From an uncultured Eubacteriales bacterium (GTDB taxonomy: Bacteria; Bacillota; Clostridia; Oscillospirales; Oscillospiraceae), in the NCBI GenBank assembly GCA_900547315.1, contig URGI01000042.1:1-16112 (forward strand): a stretch of 16,112 bases of DNA, given 5' to 3'. Below, piece after piece: positions 11,348-16,112 of this stretch. A model generated the notes under the pieces. The model saw nothing but the letters and a program-made list of their open reading frames with translations. It was not told the DNA's origin and did no database searches. Every line of letters starts with the position of its first letter. Positions within the stretch are counted from its first letter, which is position 1. The translations under genes were made by a program, and so were the position numbers.

Positions 11348-13588
11348 TCAATCCTCGATCATAGAAAGCTGCTGCTCTTCCCTGTCCTCGGGCTTGAGAA
11401 CAGCTCCGGCGGCGGGAAGGGAGCGCACACGGTATCTGCTTATATTCTTTATCTGGGTCTCGCTCACGGGCACGGCGCGGACAAGCGCGCGCTTTGCCTT
11501 GAGACTCATCACGCCGACGCCCTGAGTGGTGCGGCTGGTCTTGGTCTGGAGAAGGGAAGTGTTGAAGACAAGGGCGCGGTCGTCGCTCGAATAGCAGGCG
11601 ATGTCAGTCTCACTGTCGAGCGGGATGACCGCGGCGAGGGGGCTTTTATCGGAATACGCGTTGACGAGCTTCTTGCGGTTGGTCTTGGTCTCATATGCGG
11701 AGCACTCAAGCCGCGCGACCTTGCCGTTTTCGAACACCAGCAGGAGCTGGCGCTTGTAGTCTCCGGGCGCAACCATGGTCAGCACGCTCTCGCCGTCGTC
11801 CATCTGGAGCCTCGACGGCAGGTACACGCCGAGCGCGGAGGCCTTCGTCTCCTCCATGTCGGCAAGGCGCAGCTTGTATATCTGCTGCCTGTCGGTGAAG
11901 ATCAGCAGGTCGCAGCGGTTGGAGGACTCTAGGCTTATACGCAGCGAGTCGCCGTCCTTGTATTTCTGCTCGCCGCTCATTCTGAGCGACTGCTGGGTTA
12001 TCTTCTTGAAGTAGCCCTCGCGGGACAGGAACAGCGTCACGGGGTAATCCTCGACCTGCTCCTCCTCGTCGTCGCTCTCCACCTCGCTTGCGTAGACGAT
12101 GCTGCTTCTGCGCGGGACGGGGTACTTCTTGTTTATCGCCTTCAGCTCGTCGATGATGATGTTCCTGACCCTGCGGCGGCTCTGCAGCACGTCCTCAAGG
12201 TCGGCGATGTCCTTTTCAAGCTCCTCGGTCTCCGCGGTGCGGCGCAGGATATATTCGCGGTTGATATTGCGGAGCTTTATCTCCGCGACGTACTCCGCCT
12301 GTATCTGGTCTATCCCGAAGCCGACCATCAGGTTCGGCACGACCTCGGCCTCAAGCTCCGTGCCGCGGATGATCTCGATCGCGCGGTCGATGTCGAGCAG
12401 GATGCGCTCAAGACCCTGCAGGAGGTGCAGCTTCTCTTTCTTCTTCTCAAGCTCGTGGTACACGCGGCGGCGGACGCACTCCGTGCGCCATGCCGTCCAC
12501 TCCTCGAGAATTTCCGCCACGCCCATCACGCGCGGGCTGCCGCCGACGAGGATGTTGAAGTTGCAGGAGAAGCTGTCCTGCAGTGTCGTGAGCCGGAAGA
12601 GCTTCTGCATCAGCTTTTCGGGATCGACGCCGCGCTTGAGCTCGATGGCGATCTTCAGGCCGCCGAGGTCGGTCTCGTCGCGCATGTCGTTTATCTCGCG
12701 TATCTTGCCGGCCTTGATAAGCTCCGCCGCCTTGTCGATTATGGCCTCGGTCGTCGTGGTATAGGGTATCTCGTATACCTCGATGATGTTTTCCTTCGGC
12801 AGGTGCCGCCACTTTGCGCGCACCTTCACGCTGCCGCGGCCGGTCTTGTAGATGCTTTCCATGTCGGCGCGGTCGTAGACGATCTCGCCGCCGGTGGGGA
12901 AGTCGGGCGCGGGCATAGTGGAGATGATGTCGTGCTCCGGATCGCGCAGCCAGGCTATCGTCGTCTCACAGACCTCGTTGAGGTTGAAGCCGCAGACCTG
13001 ACTCGCCATGCCGACCGCGATGCCGAGGTTTGCCGAGACGAGCACGTTCGGGAACGCCGTGGGCAGCAGGCTCGGCTCCTGCATGCTGCCGTCGTAGTTA
13101 TCCACAAAGTCCACGGTGCTGCGGTCGATATCGCGGAATATCTCCGAGCAGATCGGCGCGAGCTTGGCCTCGGTGTAACGCGAAGCGGCGTAGGACATGT
13201 CGCGGGAATATACCTTGCCGAAGTTGCCCTTGGACTCCACAAACGGGGTCAGCAGCGCCTGATAGCCCGTCGAGAGACGGACCATCGTGTCATATATCGC
13301 GGCGTCGCCGTGCGGGTTGAGACGCATGGTCTGGCCGACGATGTTCGCACTCTTTGTGCGCGCGCCGGTCAGCAGACCCATCTTGTACATCGTGTACAGC
13401 AGCTTCCGGTGCGAGGGCTTGAAGCCGTCTATCTCCGGTATTGCGCGCGACATGATGACGCTCATCGCGTAGGGCATGAAGTTTGTCTCCAGCGTTTCGG
13501 TTATGGGCTGCTCCAGCACCTCCGCACGCAGGCCGACGACGTTCGGGTTATTGAATTTTTTCGGTTCCTGTTCCTTTTTCTTAGCCAT
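11348..13588 (-). CDS. parC: Type IIA topoisomerase subunit A (ParC/GyrA-like, topoisomerase IV type)
   Basis: The 746-residue protein is the DNA-breaking subunit of a type II topoisomerase. The breakage-reunion domain shows IPEIDGFKPSHRKLLYTMY (50-68), NPHGDAAIYDTMVRL (91-105) and the active-site Arg137-Tyr138 in AASRYTE. A coiled-coil with the ELEKDIADLEDVL segment and a beta-pinwheel C-terminal domain (about 510-720) follow. No GyrA-box (QRRGGKG) is seen, which favours a decatenating, topoisomerase IV-like enzyme over gyrase. The motif IPEIDGFKPSH diverges from the usual LPDVRDGLKPVHR. The position matching Ser83 of Escherichia coli GyrA is Ala96. The gene lies 6 nt after the zinc-ribbon gene with a poor ribosome binding site, so coupled translation is likely. 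Its ParE-like partner is the first gene of the operon. The symbol is by analogy. Confidence 0.88.
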   Translation of the reverse strand: MAKKKEQEPKKFNNPNVVGLRAEVLEQPITETLETNFMPYAMSVIMSRAIPEIDGFKPSHRKLLYTMYKMGLLTGARTKSANIVGQTMRLNPHGDAAIYDTMVRLSTGYQALLTPFVESKGNFGKVYSRDMSYAASRYTEAKLAPICSEIFRDIDRSTVDFVDNYDGSMQEPSLLPTAFPNVLVSANLGIAVGMASQVCGFNLNEVCETTIAWLRDPEHDIISTMPAPDFPTGGEIVYDRADMESIYKTGRGSVKVRAKWRHLPKENIIEVYEIPYTTTTEAIIDKAAELIKAGKIREINDMRDETDLGGLKIAIELKRGVDPEKLMQKLFRLTTLQDSFSCNFNILVGGSPRVMGVAEILEEWTAWRTECVRRRVYHELEKKKEKLHLLQGLERILLDIDRAIEIIRGTELEAEVVPNLMVGFGIDQIQAEYVAEIKLRNINREYILRRTAETEELEKDIADLEDVLQSRRRVRNIIIDELKAINKKYPVPRRSSIVYASEVESDDEEEQVEDYPVTLFLSREGYFKKITQQSLRMSGEQKYKDGDSLRISLESSNRCDLLIFTDRQQIYKLRLADMEETKASALGVYLPSRLQMDDGESVLTMVAPGDYKRQLLLVFENGKVARLECSAYETKTNRKKLVNAYSDKSPLAAVIPLDSETDIACYSSDDRALVFNTSLLQTKTSRTTQGVGVMSLKAKRALVRAVPVSETQIKNISRYRVRSLPAAGAVLKPEDREEQQLSMIED

Positions 13589-13594
13589 GGCGGA

Positions 13595-13885
13595 TCATCT
13601 TCTCTTCTTGATCTTCTTGCCGGTAGCCAGATTCCTGCGGCAGCGCGGGCAATTCTTGACGGCGAGCACGCCGAGCATGATGTGCTTGCCGCAGTAGGGG
13701 CAGCGGCAGAACTGATAGACGCAGATTATCGTGCCGACGAATATCGCCGCCGTCAGCGCCACGAAGCCGAACTGATAGTAAGAGCCTTCGGGGCACAGCA
13801 GACTTATCACGCAGCACACGCTCGCCGCGATGACAAGGCGGATGGCAAGCTTTCTGCCGTATTCAAAAGAACTTCCTGAATTCAT
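13595..13885 (-). CDS. Small zinc-ribbon membrane protein of unknown function
   Basis: The 96-residue product starts at ATG 13885 with AGGAGA 5 nt upstream. It has two hydrophobic helices (about residues 13-31 and 38-57). A cytoplasmic-looking tail follows with two cysteine pairs, CPYC (62/65) and CPRC (79/82), forming a probable zinc ribbon, then a strongly basic end (GKKIKKRR). It lies between the two topoisomerase subunit genes, 28 nt after the B subunit and 6 nt before the A subunit, so it is part of the operon. The basic tail could touch nucleic acid near the membrane, but that is a guess. I recognise no named family. Confidence 0.83.
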   Translation of the reverse strand: MNSGSSFEYGRKLAIRLVIAASVCCVISLLCPEGSYYQFGFVALTAAIFVGTIICVYQFCRCPYCGKHIMLGVLAVKNCPRCRRNLATGKKIKKRR

Positions 13886-13913
13886 AGTTTTCTCCTGTAT
13901 CTCTAAATTTTAT

Positions 13914-15908
13914 TTACGAAAGATCGGCCATGTCGAGGTACTTGTGCCCCTCGAGGGCGATGTGCTCCTTGCGTCCGGCGAGATCATCGCCGAGCAGCAG
14001 GTCAAAGCTTCTGGCCATCAGCTCAGCGTCCTCGGGCATGACCCGTATGAGACGGCGCGTCTCGGGGTTCATCGTCGTCATCCACATCATGTCCGGATCG
14101 TTCTCGCCGAGACCTTTGCTGCGGCTGATGCTGGCCTTCGCGCCGTTGAGCGAGTCGATTATCTCGGCCTTCTCGCGGTCGGAGTAGGCAAAATAGGTCT
14201 TGCCCTTGCTCTCTATCTCGTAGAGCGGCGACTCCGCGATGTACACGTAGCCCTCGCGGATGAGCGTCGGCACGAGGCGATAGAGCATCGTGAGGATGAG
14301 GGTTCGTATCTGGAAGCCGTCAACGTCGGCATCGGTGCAGATGATGACCTTGCTCCAGCGGAGATTGTTTATATCGAAGCTCGAGAGATCCTTGACGTGC
14401 TTGTCCTTGACCTCGACTCCGCAGCCGAGCACCTTCATGAGGTCGGTTATGACGTCGCTTTTGAAGATGCGGACATAGTCGGCCTTGAGGCAGTTGAGTA
14501 TCTTGCCGCGGACGGGCATGATGCCCTGAAATTCCGCGTCACGCGAGAGCTTGCAGGCGCCGAGTGCGGAGTCGCCCTCGACGATGTATATCTCGCGGCG
14601 CTCCGGCTCGCGGCTGCGGCAGTCTACGAATTTCTGCACGCGGTTGGCGATGTCGATGTTGCCGGAAAGCTTTTTCTTCATGCCGATGCGCGCGCGCTCC
14701 GCCGTCTCGCGGCTGCGCTTGTTTATCAGCACCTGCTCGGCCACGCGGTCGGCCTCGGGCTTGTTCTCGATGAAGTATATCTCCAGCCGCTCCTTGAAGA
14801 ATTCCGTCATCGCGGTCTGGATGAATTTGTTGTTGATGGCCTTCTTGGTCTGGTTCTCGTAGGAGGTCTGCGTAGAGAAGCAGTTCGTGACGAGGACGAG
14901 GCAGTCCTGCACGTCCTGGAATTTTATCGCGCTCTCGTTCTTCTGGTACTTGCCCTGCTTTTTGATGTACGCGTCTATCGCGTAGGTGAAGGCGGTGCGG
15001 ACGGCCTTGTCGGGCGCGCCGCCGTTTTCGAGCCACGAGGAGTTGTGGTAATACTCCAGCGCGGTCACGCGGTTCGAGAAGCAGAAGGCGGCAGAGAGCT
15101 TGACCTTGTATTCGGGCTTGTCCTCGCGGTCGCGCCCCTTGCGCTCGGCGGAGATGAACTCCGGCTGGGTCAGCGGGTTCTCGCCCGCAAGCTCCGCGAC
15201 GTAGTCCTTGATGCCGTTTTCGTAGAGGAAATCGCGCGTCTCGAACTTGCCGTTTTTCTGTATCCGCAGCCGGAAAGTGACGCCCGCGTTGACGACGGCC
15301 TGCCGGTGCAGCATGCTTGCGAAGTGCTCCTCCGGAATGTCGATATCCGTGAACACCTCGATGTCCGGCCGCCAGCGGATGAGCGTACCGGTCTTTTTCC
15401 GGTCGGCAGGCTCGACCATAAGCTCCTGCCCCTTCTTGCCGCAGGCCTTGCCCTTCTTGAAGTGCAGCTGATATTTGTTCCCGTCACGCCAGACGGTCAC
15501 GTCCATGTATTCCGACGAATACTGAGTGGCGCAGGTTCCCAGACCGTTGAGGCCGAGGGAATATTCATAGTCGCCGCCGTCGGCGTTTTTGTACTTGCCG
15601 CCGGCGTACAGCTCGCAGAAAACCAGCTCCCAGTTATAGCGCTTCTCGATCGGGTTCCAGTCCACGGGACAGCCGCGGCCGAAGTCCTCGACCTCGATGG
15701 ACTTGTCCTCATAATATGTCAGCGTTATGAGATCGCCGTTGCCCTCGCGCGCCTCGTCGATGGCGTTGGAGAGGATCTCAAAGGCGGCGTGCTCGCAGCC
15801 GTCTATCCCGTCCGAGCCGAAAATGACGCCGGGGCGCTTGCGGACTCTGTCCGCGCCCTTGAGGGCGACTATGCTTTCGTTGCCGTATTGTGCGGTGCTT
15901 TTGCTCAT
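13914..15908 (-). CDS. parE: Type IIA topoisomerase subunit B (ParE/GyrB-like, topoisomerase IV type)
   Basis: The 664-residue protein is the ATPase subunit partnering the ParC-like protein. The GHKL ATPase motifs are EILSNAIDEA (44-53, with Asn48), EDFGRGCP (74-81) and GLNGLGTCATQYSSE (119-133). QTKKAI (353-358) supplies the transducer-domain lysine. The TOPRIM domain has VEGDSALGA (443-451), RGKILN (467-472) and DADVDG (526-531), the metal-binding acidic triad. KGLGENDPDMMWMTTMNP near the C-terminus matches the family. The usual DADVDGxHIRT reads DADVDGFQIRT here, with Gln in place of His. ATG 15908 is chosen over the in-frame ATG at 15971 because AAAGGT lies 8 nt upstream and the similarity begins there. 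It is the first gene of the operon, behind a structured leader. The symbol is by analogy. Confidence 0.9.
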   Translation of the reverse strand: MSKSTAQYGNESIVALKGADRVRKRPGVIFGSDGIDGCEHAAFEILSNAIDEAREGNGDLITLTYYEDKSIEVEDFGRGCPVDWNPIEKRYNWELVFCELYAGGKYKNADGGDYEYSLGLNGLGTCATQYSSEYMDVTVWRDGNKYQLHFKKGKACGKKGQELMVEPADRKKTGTLIRWRPDIEVFTDIDIPEEHFASMLHRQAVVNAGVTFRLRIQKNGKFETRDFLYENGIKDYVAELAGENPLTQPEFISAERKGRDREDKPEYKVKLSAAFCFSNRVTALEYYHNSSWLENGGAPDKAVRTAFTYAIDAYIKKQGKYQKNESAIKFQDVQDCLVLVTNCFSTQTSYENQTKKAINNKFIQTAMTEFFKERLEIYFIENKPEADRVAEQVLINKRSRETAERARIGMKKKLSGNIDIANRVQKFVDCRSREPERREIYIVEGDSALGACKLSRDAEFQGIMPVRGKILNCLKADYVRIFKSDVITDLMKVLGCGVEVKDKHVKDLSSFDINNLRWSKVIICTDADVDGFQIRTLILTMLYRLVPTLIREGYVYIAESPLYEIESKGKTYFAYSDREKAEIIDSLNGAKASISRSKGLGENDPDMMWMTTMNPETRRLIRVMPEDAELMARSFDLLLGDDLAGRKEHIALEGHKYLDMADLS

Positions 15909-15936
15909 GTTTTCTGACCTTTCAACCGATTCTTGC

Positions 15937-15962
15937 CGGACACGGAGGAGACCTGTGCTCCG
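15937..15962 (-). other. Leader hairpin 2 of the topoisomerase operon
   Basis: CGGACAC (15937-15943) pairs with GTG-C-TCCG (15955-15962), 7 bp with one bulged base. It sits about 30 nt upstream of the ParE-like start codon, between leader hairpin 1 and the ribosome binding site. No U-run follows on the minus strand. Confidence 0.4.
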
Positions 15963-15965
15963 CCT

Positions 15966-16010
15966 GCCCACACGGCGCCGATCGCCGCGCCTTCGCGCTG
16001 CGATGTGGGC
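15966..16010 (-). other. Leader hairpin 1 of the topoisomerase operon
   Basis: GCCCACA (15966-15972) pairs with TGTGGGC (16004-16010). Inside it, ATCGC and GCGAT, then GCGC and GCGC, pair around a GAAG loop with one A/G mismatch. The fold is GC-rich and lies within the first 65 nt of the predicted transcript. No known riboswitch or T-box signature is seen. Confidence 0.55.
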
Positions 16011-16037
16011 GCATTAAAAACCCATTTTAACTTAAAC

Positions 16038-16066
16038 AGTATAACTCACCTTACGGAAAATTTCAA
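16038..16066 (-). promoter_or_regulatory. Promoter of the topoisomerase operon
   Basis: On the minus strand TTGAAA (16061-16066) and TATACT (16038-16043) are exactly 17 nt apart, a near-consensus sigma-A promoter. The predicted start near 16031 leaves a leader of about 120 nt before the ParE-like gene. I see nothing further in 16067-16112. Confidence 0.8.
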
Positions 16067-16112
16067 GCCGCGGAGCCGGTTTCTTCCTGATTTCGCGCCG
16101 GCAGAGGGATTT

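Noticed and set aside
13830..15917. A 695-codon open frame opposite the ParE-like gene
   Set aside because: Same shadow composition; the minus-strand frame carries all GHKL and TOPRIM motifs.
15909..16031. T-box or known riboswitch in the topoisomerase leader
   Set aside because: No T-box sequence, no terminator with U-run and no conserved riboswitch core could be recognised by eye.
1..16112. CRISPR array, insertion sequence, prophage or toxin-antitoxin module
   Set aside because: No regularly spaced repeats, transposase, integrase, phage structural gene or paired small toxin and antitoxin genes were seen on either strand.

Overview
The window looks like the chromosome of an anaerobic, moderately GC-rich Gram-positive bacterium of the class Clostridia, probably an Oscillospiraceae/Ruminococcaceae-type gut organism. 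This is inferred from strong AGGAGG-type ribosome binding sites, oxygen-sensitive Fe-S enzymes of the 2-hydroxyacyl-CoA dehydratase (HGD-D) family, a YitT-family protein, a topoisomerase IV-like pair, and tRNA genes with encoded CCA ends. No sequence search was possible, so the taxon is an inference.

Left part (1-7332). A gene cut by the left edge ends at 311 on the plus strand. From 7332 down to a strong intrinsic terminator at 339-370 lies one minus-strand gene block. It encodes a 922-residue multi-cluster Fe-S/FAD/NAD(P) oxidoreductase, HypA, HypB, two HGD-D proteins with a 1- or 4-nt overlap, and a 57-residue membrane protein. A hairpin with a short U-run separates the flavoprotein from hypA. 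A possible internal promoter lies between hypB and the HGD-D pair. No ATP-dependent activase (HgdC/BadF type) and no nickel enzyme is visible. The block therefore looks like a self-contained redox system in which the flavoprotein could feed electrons to the HGD-D pair and HypAB could serve its metal centre. This is the best candidate for an undescribed system here.

Middle (7333-9334). A 230-nt divergent control region has a near-consensus promoter for a TetR-type regulator gene on the plus strand, a weaker promoter for the redox operon, and three inverted repeats. The regulator gene is followed after 8 nt by a lower-GC gene for a protein with YD-repeat-like segments. Next come a terminator hairpin, a second long hairpin, and a minus-strand tRNA-Gly(GCC)/tRNA-Cys(GCA) pair with its own strong promoter.

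Right part (9335-16112). This is a minus-strand five-gene operon starting from a near-consensus promoter at 16038-16066 with a roughly 120-nt GC-rich, foldable leader. In order it encodes a ParE/GyrB-like subunit, a small zinc-ribbon membrane protein, a ParC/GyrA-like subunit, a YitT-family membrane protein, and a lipoprotein with a transglutaminase-like domain whose catalytic cysteine is replaced by serine. Genes are tightly spaced or overlap by 4 nt, which supports co-transcription.
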